64,000 nucleotides of DNA from a virus. The notes under the pieces were generated by a model. The model was not told the DNA's origin, made no database searches, and saw nothing but the letters and a program-made list of their open reading frames with translations. The stretch lies in IMG/VR virus record IMGVR_UViG_3300037247_000655, positions 62,001-126,000 of that record; one strand, given 5' to 3'. The position numbers and the translations under genes were made by a program. This document shows, in pieces, positions 51,910 to 59,322 of this stretch. The number at the start of each line of letters is the position of its first letter. The first letter of the stretch is position 1.

Positions 51910-52258
51910 AAATTTCTAACATTTTAAACCCATTTAATTCGCACCAATCTCGTTTCTTTTGATCCGTATCTTGTTGTTTGTGAAATTCTCTTTTCGTTTT
52001 GTGAAAATGTTTTACGTGTTCCGTGTGTTGTTTTCCATTACATTCGATCACTAAATTAACTGATGGTATAAAAAAATCTATGATAAATCTCTCAACTGGT
52101 ATGATCACCTCTTCAAAAATAATATCATGAGGGTATTTTTCGGCTAGTTGTTGACCTATCCTATATTGAAACAACGACTTACATTTTTCTTTTGATCTTC
52201 TTTTTTTATTACTTAATCGTATCCTTGTGGTTCCACCATTGAGTAGTTTAACTTCCAT
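51899..52258 (-). CDS. Vsr/DUF559-like endonuclease
   Basis: A 119-residue protein with a Vsr-type core: helix with F-Q-Y-R-I-G-Q-Q-L, strand E-E-V-I-I, then R-F-I-I-D-F-F-I-P and L-V-I-E-C-N-G-K-Q-H, giving the D...E-x-N-G-x-x-H active region, then the R-D-W-C-E-L-N-G-F helix. It lies between dCMP deaminase and the possible UvsY gene with minimal spacing. Probably a homing-type nuclease; a repair role is the alternative. Confidence 0.72.
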   Translation of the reverse strand: MEVKLLNGGTTRIRLSNKKRRSKEKCKSLFQYRIGQQLAEKYPHDIIFEEVIIPVERFIIDFFIPSVNLVIECNGKQHTEHVKHFHKTKREFHKQQDTDQKKRDWCELNGFKMLEIYDE

Positions 52259-52259
52259 G

Positions 52260-52781
52260 TTATGGGTTAATTCCCATCATTATACAATGAATGTATTCAA
52301 GCTCGTCCGAGATAAGACCTTTATCCTTAGGTATCCACCTAACTACTTCTATGTCTTGATTTTCCAACATATCCTTTACGACCTGATTGACATCTTCCAG
52401 TTTTGCATCAGTATATAATCCACTTTGTGATGTAGTAATAGGTCCATACACTACTCGCTTAATACCCTTCTGAATAATATGAGCCCAACAGTGAGTACAT
52501 GGAGGTCCACTCACATACAAAGTAGCATCTTCCAAATCTCCAGTAGAATTTAGTATTGCATTTTCTTCTGAATGCAATATAGGAGGATATTTTTCTGGTC
52601 GCATCTGTGGCATCTTATCATCATTGACACCCCTAGGGTAACCGTTATATCCTTGGCCAACTATACATCCACGACTATTTATAATAACACAACCACATTG
52701 GGTACTTGTATCTGGACTTCGTGTCTTAGCCCAAATAGCTTGTACCATAAAATAGTCGTCCCAGCAAAGTCTAGTTCTCAC
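52260..52781 (-). CDS. dCMP deaminase
   Basis: The frame is open much further upstream, but GTG 52781 follows AAGGAGG at a suitable distance and starts the conserved part (173 residues). Zinc ligands: H in H-S-E-E-N-A-I (about 72) with the catalytic Glu, and C-x-x-C in P-P-C-T-H-C (about 93). S-T-Q-C-G-C-V-I and G-Y-N-G-Y-P-R-G precede them. Converts dCMP to dUMP for dTTP synthesis. Overlaps the recA-like gene by 11 bases. Confidence 0.9.
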   Translation of the reverse strand: MRTRLCWDDYFMVQAIWAKTRSPDTSTQCGCVIINSRGCIVGQGYNGYPRGVNDDKMPQMRPEKYPPILHSEENAILNSTGDLEDATLYVSGPPCTHCWAHIIQKGIKRVVYGPITTSQSGLYTDAKLEDVNQVVKDMLENQDIEVVRWIPKDKGLISDELEYIHCIMMGINP

Positions 52782-53841
52782 TATTATTGTCCTCCTTAGG
52801 TAGAACCACATCTCTAACTTCTTTTTCCAATAATTGTAATTTATCAGGGTTGTCTCTAAGAAAATTGGATAACCTTGCCAATCCCTGGAACTTCGGTGGA
52901 TCACCATCATCTGCGAACATAGGTAATGAGTACCAAGATCCAGCCTTCTCTATTAATCCAAGATTTTCCGCAGTAGTCACAATATCCCTTATAACATCAA
53001 TACCAAAACCATATCTCAATGGTAATATGCACGGAAGAAGAGGTCTGCCAAGCGCAGATGACTGTACAGTAATATGCATGTCGTGACCGTCAGAAGTATT
53101 GGTTTCTGCGTTGCGTTCCCATTGTTGTGTCCACGTTACCTTCAACCACACAGAACACGCATATTGTATAGCCACCCCGCCCTTCTCTACAAATTTTGGA
53201 CCACGTGGTTCCCTACTGGTCATTAGCTGGGATATAAAAATCAGTATTACATTTTTTGAATCAACGATTTGTTGGGCACGTCTAAAGAATGCAGACAACA
53301 ACTTGGCTGGTCCAGCCATGTCTCTACTAGAACCAATGTCGTCCTCTTGTTCTGTCATGGTTGATAAAGCAGCAATGCTATCAATGACAACAACTGCCTT
53401 CTCTTGGGTCTTGGCGATCCGTTCTATAATGTTTAGGTAGTCTTCTGCTGTCAATGGCTTGTCTATATGATGAGGAATGACCTTGAGCTTAGCTGGATCT
53501 AGACCGTGGATAGTGGACAATAACGCAGGAGTACATCTTCGCTCTATATTTATATAGTAGGTTGGTCTGTTAAGTTCTTGTGCATTTCTGAGCAATTCTA
53601 AACATAATGTAGTTTTTCCAGACTTTGCTTTTCCGGTTATCAAACAAATCGTTCCATCAGGGATCCCACCGTTTAGGGCAATGTCTAGCGACAACGGGGT
53701 GTGAAGAATATCTCTGGTACATGGAGGCAAAGCCTTTTCTGCCGTGGCTATAATACCATGGCCATGTATTCTAATCAAAAACTCATCCAAGGATTCATCT
53801 GCAATCTTTGCTTTTGTTTTTGTCTTAGCCATTCTCTTCAT
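52771..53841 (-). CDS. RecA/UvsX-family recombinase
   Basis: A 356-residue protein: an N-terminal helix, Walker A G-K-A-K-S-G-K-T-T near 70, Y-I-N-I-E near 96, Walker B V-V-V-I-D-S-I-A-A-L near 150, and the G-P-K-F-V-E-K-G-G L2-like loop near 212. The C-terminal domain is short. Catalyses strand exchange in recombination-dependent replication. The second ATG (M4) is an equally possible start. Confidence 0.88.
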   Translation of the reverse strand: MKRMAKTKTKAKIADESLDEFLIRIHGHGIIATAEKALPPCTRDILHTPLSLDIALNGGIPDGTICLITGKAKSGKTTLCLELLRNAQELNRPTYYINIERRCTPALLSTIHGLDPAKLKVIPHHIDKPLTAEDYLNIIERIAKTQEKAVVVIDSIAALSTMTEQEDDIGSSRDMAGPAKLLSAFFRRAQQIVDSKNVILIFISQLMTSREPRGPKFVEKGGVAIQYACSVWLKVTWTQQWERNAETNTSDGHDMHITVQSSALGRPLLPCILPLRYGFGIDVIRDIVTTAENLGLIEKAGSWYSLPMFADDGDPPKFQGLARLSNFLRDNPDKLQLLEKEVRDVVLPKEDNNSEN

Positions 53842-54295
53842 CTCTTATCTTAGCAAGTGCAGTTTTTCTTCCTGTATCAACAAACGTAGCGTTCTTTTTG
53901 TTGTCTATTTCGGTGTGTTGCTGTCTTTTGGATAATTCTAAACGTTGTGCAGTCAAAGATTCTACACGGTTATTCGTCCACCGCACTATCGTTGCTATTG
54001 TCTTCTTGGCAACAAGCGCTTTTATATTGCGTTCTCGGATTATCTCTACCAAAGCTCTCCGTAATAGGGCGTCAGAAAGATTCAATTCTTTTCCTAGGTT
54101 GGTTACTCCTCTTATTTCTCTCCCATACTTAGGTCCCCAATATTTCTTATCAGACCAAAATCGTGGACCAATCTTTGGATTAACATTCATACACACCAAT
54201 TCTATTATGTAGTCTCTGAATGTGACATATAATCCAGGCGTAGTAGGAGAAAGGTAAGGATGTTTTTCGCTTTTTGGTTGATGCCTTATTGCCAT
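53825..54295 (-). CDS. Hypothetical protein
   Basis: A 156-residue basic protein with a helical centre (L-S-D-A-L-L-R-R-A-L-V-E-I-I-R-E) and a polar, Gln/Lys-rich C-terminus; TAATG overlap with the gene before it and a 17-base overlap with recA. A winged-helix-like middle (residues 60-110) is possible but unproven. Context: early operon next to recombination genes. Confidence 0.6.
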   Translation of the reverse strand: MAIRHQPKSEKHPYLSPTTPGLYVTFRDYIIELVCMNVNPKIGPRFWSDKKYWGPKYGREIRGVTNLGKELNLSDALLRRALVEIIRERNIKALVAKKTIATIVRWTNNRVESLTAQRLELSKRQQHTEIDNKKNATFVDTGRKTALAKIRDEENG

Positions 54296-54720
54296 TATGG
54301 ATTCCTGATCAAAAAGAAACCTGCATCTGCCACTGTTCTTTCTTCTGTTTGTGCGTGGTCAAAACCTGGTTGTCGGTACCAAACTATATTGATCTTTTGT
54401 CCATCATAATATCCTATGCCGATGTAATTAAACTGGGCACCACCCCAAACAGCCATGTGTTTCTGCCCAAAAAAGTATCCCTTTTGGTTAGGCGGCATTG
54501 GTATGTCCACACCCTTTGGGCCTTGCAGACGAAGGTTTGATATGGATATGTCCTTATTTGCGCCAAGCCATTTAGCCAAACGAACCCATGCATGTCTTTC
54601 TTTAGGCCTATCGTCTTGTATCACGGTTCTCCCATCTGATAACGACACCACGAACCTATTAGTAGGAACAGCATCTGTTACTGCAAATGCCAGGATAGCG
54701 TCGTTTACTGTATTATACAT
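54295..54720 (-). CDS. Hypothetical protein
   Basis: A 141-residue globular protein with mixed strands and helices and several conserved-looking aromatics (H-M-A-V-W-G-G-A-Q-F-N-Y-I-G-I-G-Y). No family recognised. Overlaps both neighbours by a few bases. Confidence 0.6.
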   Translation of the reverse strand: MYNTVNDAILAFAVTDAVPTNRFVVSLSDGRTVIQDDRPKERHAWVRLAKWLGANKDISISNLRLQGPKGVDIPMPPNQKGYFFGQKHMAVWGGAQFNYIGIGYYDGQKINIVWYRQPGFDHAQTEERTVADAGFFLIRNP

Positions 54721-55075
54721 CTACAGATTCCCCCTTGTCTCCTTGTTGGGCATATGGAGAACGGCCTAACTGTTCGTCTGCCCTGCTAGACTCAGTCGCG
54801 TTCATAGCACAAACACCTTTGCCAGCATCCAATGCTTTTCTAGGATCTTCAGGTTTGATCCGTATGACACCGTCTCTAAGAGAGTTGGGTTTCTTTTCGC
54901 GATCCACATTATCATCACATATTTCAGCAACTATCAGACCCTCTCCGTAAGAGTCGAATTTATCTGACACAGCCTTCAAAAACCTTTCCTTAGACTTAGT
55001 ATGCTTGCGACCTAGGTTGACATTAGATTTCTGCAGAAACTCCATTAAATCTGTTTGAAACTCTTTAAAAGTCAT
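54713..55075 (-). CDS. Hypothetical protein
   Basis: A 120-residue charged protein with an AAAGGAG site. The first 70 residues look folded; the last 45 (Gly, Asp, Ser, Gln rich) look disordered. Function unknown. Confidence 0.6.
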   Translation of the reverse strand: MTFKEFQTDLMEFLQKSNVNLGRKHTKSKERFLKAVSDKFDSYGEGLIVAEICDDNVDREKKPNSLRDGVIRIKPEDPRKALDAGKGVCAMNATESSRADEQLGRSPYAQQGDKGESVDV

Positions 55076-55373
55076 TTCTGAATCTCCTTTGAGCGAGAGT
55101 GTATGGTACCTTATTTTTGCTTCTGAGAAAAACAGTGTAATCGCTGTAACACTCTTTACTACAAGACTTCAATCTCCAAAATAATCCGCCACGTTCTTTA
55201 TCTTTTTTCTGCAAATTGTGATCAATATTGTATGGACTGAATAGATCCATCTCGTTAGAAGCCAACACCATGTATCTGTCACCAATCCACTTAGCAAAAA
55301 CAACAAATGTTGGCTCGACATCATGAACAACAGAATGAGGAGTACCATGTATATCTACTGCTATTAAGTTCAC
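55065..55373 (-). CDS. Hypothetical protein
   Basis: A 102-residue protein with a GTG start overlapping the previous stop (GTGA). The N-terminal half is strand-rich with W-I-G-D-R-Y-M-V-L-A and the C-terminal half is basic. Function unknown. Confidence 0.57.
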   Translation of the reverse strand: MNLIAVDIHGTPHSVVHDVEPTFVVFAKWIGDRYMVLASNEMDLFSPYNIDHNLQKKDKERGGLFWRLKSCSKECYSDYTVFLRSKNKVPYTLAQRRFRNDF

Positions 55374-55702
55374 TTATTTCTAGCCTCGAACAAAACATCG
55401 GTCTGTGGGGAATCTGTGTCTACGTCAATAGGTTCGAACATCATATCGTCGTTCGGAGCACCTGGAAAAAACTGACCAGATATCTGCTCGACCAATGAAT
55501 ATCCACTACAAAAACCACACTTCACAGCTACACGCGTCAACACGTTAGCCTTATCCACACCCTGTGTTTTCACCAATTGAAGCACCAGCAATTCATGGTC
55601 ACAATTCGAGCACTTAAAATTAACCTGACCCTGATCAGTCAAACCCTTTAATTTTTTTTCTGCAGAGTCAATCTTACCAGTTGTAATCTTTTGTTTATCC
55701 AT
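55370..55702 (-). CDS. Zinc-ribbon protein
   Basis: ATG 55702 overlaps the previous stop as TGATG (a TTG at 55705 is also in frame); 110 residues. C-S-N-C near 31 and C-G-F-C near 62 form a zinc ribbon with a 28-residue loop. The C-terminus is acidic. Possibly nucleic-acid or protein binding. It follows another zinc-ribbon gene. Confidence 0.62.
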   Translation of the reverse strand: MDKQKITTGKIDSAEKKLKGLTDQGQVNFKCSNCDHELLVLQLVKTQGVDKANVLTRVAVKCGFCSGYSLVEQISGQFFPGAPNDDMMFEPIDVDTDSPQTDVLFEARNK

Positions 55703-56007
55703 CAACCTACCTTACCTTCCTTTATATACTTATCAGGATCTTTAAGTACATCCTTGTTAATCTTTCCATCTCTCCAGAATGGTTTTTCGCCTTTGAACTT
55801 TCCTTCGCCTAACTTATCTTTGTGTGTCTTGCGACCCTTACACGGATTCTCAGTACCTCTTATGATCACAGCCGCTCCAGGGCTGATCAACTTGACCAAT
55901 CCCGGTTTACAACACTCGGGACAAGACAATAGAGGCTCCATGGACATACTATGAAATGCCTCGAACTCAAATCCACACAAACTGCACTCGTAATCATATG
56001 TAGGAAT
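55702..56007 (-). CDS. FmdB-like zinc ribbon protein with probable ATT start
   Basis: Extending the frame upstream of 55980 gives M-P-T-Y-D-Y-E-C-S-L-C-G-F-E-F-E, the canonical FmdB opening (usually MPTYDY.C..CGHEFE), if ATT at 56007-56005 is the start. The ATT overlaps the previous TAA by one base (TAATT, like the TAATG junctions elsewhere), eight bases after GGAGG. No ATG, GTG or TTG exists upstream in frame before the stop. C-x-x-C pairs at 8-11 and 29-32 bind zinc. 101 residues; the lysine-rich tail is atypical. Confidence 0.75.
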   Translation of the reverse strand: MPTYDYECSLCGFEFEAFHSMSMEPLLSCPECCKPGLVKLISPGAAVIIRGTENPCKGRKTHKDKLGEGKFKGEKPFWRDGKINKDVLKDPDKYIKEGKVG

Positions 56008-56408
56008 TACTTATTCCTCCTACTACGTCGATTCATTCTATTATCTTTAAAAGCAACCCTAGCACCATCAGATCTAATTGATGTATCAACATTGATCGAT
56101 TTGACAGAATCTTCCTGTATATTCTCTTCGCATTCTAACGGATCCGTTTCTTTGCTCAAGTGATCAAAATGAGCAAAACCCCCAGAATTATAATGTGTTT
56201 TACCAGCTATTTTTTCCCAGTATCTTGTGAAGCGACGAGACTTTCTTTCTTCTGGAGATAGATCAATTGTAGTACAATCCGCAATTAAACCTTCCGCTAA
56301 CTTAGTTCTTCGCTTTGCAGACTTTAACTTCCATCGCATTACTGCCGATTTCCATCGCCTCATTGACCTACGAGCAAATCTACGAAAACGAAATACAATA
56401 TTCTTCAT
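56007..56408 (-). CDS. Small highly basic protein
   Basis: A 133-residue protein with an Arg/Lys-rich first 45 residues that would bind nucleic acid or the membrane surface, and an Arg-rich end. An AAAGGAG site and its own promoter precede it. First gene of a transcription unit running to recA and beyond. Function unknown. Confidence 0.6.
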   Translation of the reverse strand: MKNIVFRFRRFARRSMRRWKSAVMRWKLKSAKRRTKLAEGLIADCTTIDLSPEERKSRRFTRYWEKIAGKTHYNSGGFAHFDHLSKETDPLECEENIQEDSVKSINVDTSIRSDGARVAFKDNRMNRRSRRNK

Positions 56409-56428
56409 AACAATCTCCTTTACACCTA

Positions 56429-56457
56429 ATTATACCTAAAACTACGTCTTTTGTTCC
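56429..56457 (-). promoter_or_regulatory. Phage promoter, GGAACA-17-TATAAT
   Basis: GGAACA (56457-56452), 17 bases, TATAAT (56434-56429) with GG before it. The predicted start near 56422 gives a 14-base leader with the ribosome-binding site of the 56408 gene. The -35 box lies in the end of the preceding gene. Confidence 0.68.
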
Positions 56458-56966
56458 GCAAAAGTTCCCATTTTCTTTGCGAAATTTCCAAGATCTTTAC
56501 GGTTTTTCTCTAAACGATCTATCTCCGGAACAGTGTCCGGAGCATGAACACACATTTTGAGATGTCGTTTAATTTCTTTAACGACTTCATCTCCAAAAGG
56601 CGAAGCCTCTCCCGCATTTTTAACAGCACGAGTTAACAAACTCAACATACTGCCGCGTTTCATGAAAGCGCGTATCAATAGTAAACCAGCTCCAACGAAA
56701 ATAATTGCCATAACACTAGTTCCGATAACAACCCATCCAGCACCACTGTAATTAATGGTTTCTGCTTGTACACTTTTCTTCCAAATAGATAGTTCTTCTG
56801 CAACTGTCTCAAGATTACCCATGTCCATACGGATTCCTTGTATATCTGCTTTAAAAGCTTCTGGGGCCATGCAGCCTGGCAAGACACAAAAAGATATGAG
56901 AATCATCAATATGACCATGAATGCACCATGTGTCCATAGTATCATCGCTTTCGTTGTTTCTTGCAT
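56442..56966 (-). CDS. Membrane protein with lipobox-like N-terminus
   Basis: A 174-residue protein. Residues 8-31 are a hydrophobic segment ending L-P-G-C, a possible lipobox (Pro at -2 is unusual). Residues about 75-100 are a second membrane span (W-V-V-I-G-T...L-L-L-I-R). The rest is helical and charged. It could be a lipid-anchored or two-pass inner-membrane protein; spanin or superinfection-exclusion roles are possible but unsupported. The start lies inside rnhA after a GGAAAGG site. Confidence 0.58.
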   Translation of the reverse strand: MQETTKAMILWTHGAFMVILMILISFCVLPGCMAPEAFKADIQGIRMDMGNLETVAEELSIWKKSVQAETINYSGAGWVVIGTSVMAIIFVGAGLLLIRAFMKRGSMLSLLTRAVKNAGEASPFGDEVVKEIKRHLKMCVHAPDTVPEIDRLEKNRKDLGNFAKKMGTFAEQKT

Positions 56967-57424
56967 CGCTTTACCTTTCCTTTTTCTTTTCTCCTTAGGA
57001 ACACTTCATTGACAAGTGCATCTGCTCGTTTGTTTAGGTGGCGTGGTACCCACTTGATAGAATAATCCTCAAACTTACTCAACAACTCTAATACAAGATC
57101 TCTATGTTTGATTAGTTCTGGCTTTTTCGCCTTGTACACACCGATAACCTGTCGAACTATTAGTTGTGAGTCTCCAATAATATGAATTGTATCAACTCCA
57201 GCTTTTAAACTGCCCTGAAGCCCGGCGATTAGGGCTCGATATTCTGCAATATTGGACGTCCCTTCTCCACATGTCCTCTTGCCGGATGCTATGATTTTTG
57301 TACCCTCTGAAAGATAGTGTGGTGCTTCGGCAATAATTGAGGGAAAAGGTTTGTCCACCAACAACCAACCATATGCCATGGTTCCTTGTCTAATGCCACC
57401 ATCGAAGTACAGAGTAGCTTCCAT
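56942..57424 (-). CDS. rnhA: Ribonuclease HI
   Basis: A 160-residue protein with all four catalytic acids in place: D in Y-F-D-G-G (8), E in N-I-A-E-Y-R-A-L (about 61), D in I-G-D-S-Q-L (about 85) and D in N-K-R-A-D-A-L (about 136). It degrades RNA in hybrids, such as Okazaki primers. The C-terminus is a lysine/arginine string. TAATG overlap with the nuclease upstream. Confidence 0.93.
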   Translation of the reverse strand: MEATLYFDGGIRQGTMAYGWLLVDKPFPSIIAEAPHYLSEGTKIIASGKRTCGEGTSNIAEYRALIAGLQGSLKAGVDTIHIIGDSQLIVRQVIGVYKAKKPELIKHRDLVLELLSKFEDYSIKWVPRHLNKRADALVNEVFLRRKEKGKVKRCKKQRKR

Positions 57425-58377
57425 TAGAACGGAGTCTCCGAATCATCTATTTCTGTTTGCGCACCCTTGCACATGTCGCGGAAGAAGCACCGATCGCAGG
57501 ATTTTTCGTTGTCCGTCCTTTTGAAGTACGATGGATTATCTTTGTTATCAAATGCCTTTTTCAACATTGGAGTTTCACTTTGTATGATACCAGCCTGCCT
57601 TTTAATGTGTTGCATGGTTACATCGAGGTGAGGTGTTGCCTGCTCGCCAAGCTCTGCAAATGCTGCCAAATAAACTGGTATGATTACAATGTCTTCTGGT
57701 TGGTCTGCCCATCCTTGTTTTAATGCGTACATACTATAACTTACCAATTGGTCTATCACGCTATCACTGACCATACCGGTCTTCCAATCCAATAAGTACA
57801 CTTTACCTTTGTATCTAAAACCACAATCTATTTTAACAGTTACCTCTTCGCCTGTACTTAATTGGAATTTTTGGAAGTCTTCTAGAGTCAGCCAATCTTC
57901 TTTCGGGAGATTTTGTAGTATACTAAACAATGGCATGTCATAAAATGCCTTGAGGGAGCTTAGGACCTTCTGTTTATATGATGCCAATTTATCTGGTGCT
58001 ATTTCTTCTTGATAGAAATGTTCTGCAAGATTGGTATTTTTCTTAGGACTTCCCTGCCATCTCTTTCCTACCGATTGCTTCCAACCTTTTCGAAGTGCCT
58101 GGACACCATCATGTTGTGCTTGTTGAAGTGTCTTCCATTCTCCTGTTGTGCGACCAGTAGTGATGATTTCTTCTATAATATCGTGGACGAGAGAACCCAC
58201 GAACATAGGAAAATTGGTCATATTCTTAAGCATATATGCGCGAGACTTTTCCTGTGGAGCACTGGTTAACCAACCTTCCCAGGCTACGTGATAGATTAAA
58301 TGATATCTCCACGCGCACTCTCTTAGAGTTTTTATACGACTATTTGACCAAGCATACGTCTGTTCTATATTACCCAT
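57424..58377 (-). CDS. RecB/Cas4-like PD-(D/E)XK nuclease
   Basis: A 317-residue protein: S-N-S-R-I-K-T-L-R-E-C-A-W-R-Y opening, G-S-L-V-H-D-I-I-E (motif His), V-K-I-D-C-G-F (catalytic Asp), Y-L-L-D-W-K-T-G (D-W-K), Q-L-V-S-Y, and C-D-R-C...C near the end. The same domain order and cysteine set as the 46602-47555 protein, but low identity, so they are distant relatives with probably different substrates. Confidence 0.83.
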   Translation of the reverse strand: MGNIEQTYAWSNSRIKTLRECAWRYHLIYHVAWEGWLTSAPQEKSRAYMLKNMTNFPMFVGSLVHDIIEEIITTGRTTGEWKTLQQAQHDGVQALRKGWKQSVGKRWQGSPKKNTNLAEHFYQEEIAPDKLASYKQKVLSSLKAFYDMPLFSILQNLPKEDWLTLEDFQKFQLSTGEEVTVKIDCGFRYKGKVYLLDWKTGMVSDSVIDQLVSYSMYALKQGWADQPEDIVIIPVYLAAFAELGEQATPHLDVTMQHIKRQAGIIQSETPMLKKAFDNKDNPSYFKRTDNEKSCDRCFFRDMCKGAQTEIDDSETPF

Positions 58378-58531
58378 TGGTTTTCCTTTTTAGTTTGAGA
58401 CATTTTTTGCATGATACATGTGCCCATCTAGTACGTGAAAATATGTGTGCATTTTTACTATTGAGTTTCGCACAACACAAAGTTGGGTTGTCGTAATGTT
58501 TCTTTGGTGTTATAGCTTTATGTATCTTCAT
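58370..58531 (-). CDS. Small cysteine-containing protein
   Basis: A 53-residue reading frame (M-K-I-H-K-A-I-T-P-K) that fills the gap between two genes: ATG 58531 lies three bases after the upstream stop and TAA overlaps the next gene by eight bases. C-C near 19-20 and C-K-K-C near 45-48 with two histidines could bind zinc. Strongly basic end. Tight packing supports a real gene; function unknown. Confidence 0.6.
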   Translation of the reverse strand: MKIHKAITPKKHYDNPTLCCAKLNSKNAHIFSRTRWAHVSCKKCLKLKRKTNG

Positions 58532-58533
58532 TA

Positions 58534-58776
58534 TTACTTACAATTCTTACAGGTAATCGTCCTGTACTGTGTCCTATTCTCACCACACGAAGCCTGTGCA
58601 TTGGTAGCCTCTCTATCAACTTCACTAACCTTCCTTGTTCCACAACATTTACGACATGTTGCATAACGAGCATTGGTGCTGCATCGTTCACACAAATCAT
58701 AGGTTCCGAACGACACACCCTTGGTATCTTTTATAACTAGAGAACAAAGATCACACTTACGAATTTTCACTTCCAT
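58534..58776 (-). CDS. Small multi-zinc-finger protein
   Basis: An 80-residue protein with five cysteine pairs or singles (C-x-x-C at 8-11, C-x-x-C at 29-32, C-x-x-C-C near 41, a Cys near 63 and C-x-x-C at the end), resembling DnaJ-type or rubredoxin knuckles. ATG 58776 adjoins the AAAGGAG site too closely; the GTG two codons later (58770) has better spacing. Confidence 0.62.
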   Translation of the reverse strand: MEVKIRKCDLCSLVIKDTKGVSFGTYDLCERCSTNARYATCRKCCGTRKVSEVDREATNAQASCGENRTQYRTITCKNCK

Positions 58777-58785
58777 CTCCTTTAG

Positions 58786-58814
58786 TCTATACTACCACTA
58801 TTAAGAATATGCCC
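58786..58814 (-). promoter_or_regulatory. Weak promoter of the 17-base-spacer class
   Basis: GGGCAT (58814-58809), 17 bases, TATAGA (58791-58786). Weaker match to the G[G/C]AACA/TATAAY pattern, but placed just before the 58776 gene. Confidence 0.35.
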
Positions 58815-59322
58815 ACGACCTTTTTCCTTTTATATCAGAAATTGTCATCCGAGTAACACCAAATATATCTGCTATTTGTCTTTGTAAAAGATTGCCCTGT
58901 AATAATAATCGTCTTATTTCCGAGACCTGCTCTAGAGTCAGTTTCGATCTTCCATTCCTTTGGCCCCTGTTGGTTCTGCGATGACGTATTTTATCTTCTT
59001 CGTTTTCTTTCCTTGTACCCCAAGACAAATTAGATCGACAATTGTTCTGTTTATTTCCATCAAAGTGTCTTACTTCATGTTTTATGGTTGGAGGATCACC
59101 AATAAACGCATAAGCTACCAAACGATGTACTCGGTGGTATCTCCTATCGCAATTCACTCTTAAATCTACCATATTATAACCATTAGAAATACGTGGTTTC
59201 AGTATCTTTTTGGTTTGTTTTCGTCTAACATATCCTATATCAGATACTTCATAATACCCTTCATATCCAACAACTGGTTTCCAGTATTCTTTAATCACCT
59301 TGAAGTCTTTCTGTGATACCAT
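58801..59322 (-). CDS. NUMOD4-HNH homing endonuclease
   Basis: ATG 59322 is preferred over the TTG at 59349; 173 residues. NUMOD4 module (E-Y-W-K-P-V-V-G-Y-E-G-Y-Y-E-V-S near 12-27), HNH module (H-R-L-V-A-Y-A-F, V-R-H-F-D-G-N-K-Q-N-N, N-L-S-W-G-T) and a C-terminal helix-turn-helix (V-S-E-I-R-R-L-L...I-A-D-I-F-G-V-T). The usual N-H-I-D is R-H-F-D. Overlaps the phosphoesterase end by 32 bases. Mobile gene. Confidence 0.87.
   Translation of the reverse strand: MVSQKDFKVIKEYWKPVVGYEGYYEVSDIGYVRRKQTKKILKPRISNGYNMVDLRVNCDRRYHRVHRLVAYAFIGDPPTIKHEVRHFDGNKQNNCRSNLSWGTRKENEEDKIRHRRTNRGQRNGRSKLTLEQVSEIRRLLLQGNLLQRQIADIFGVTRMTISDIKGKRSWAYS

Noticed and set aside
52260-52910. Long N-terminal extension of dCMP deaminase
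   Set aside because: The extension lies inside the recA-like gene; the GTG at 52781 after AAGGAGG begins the conserved domain.
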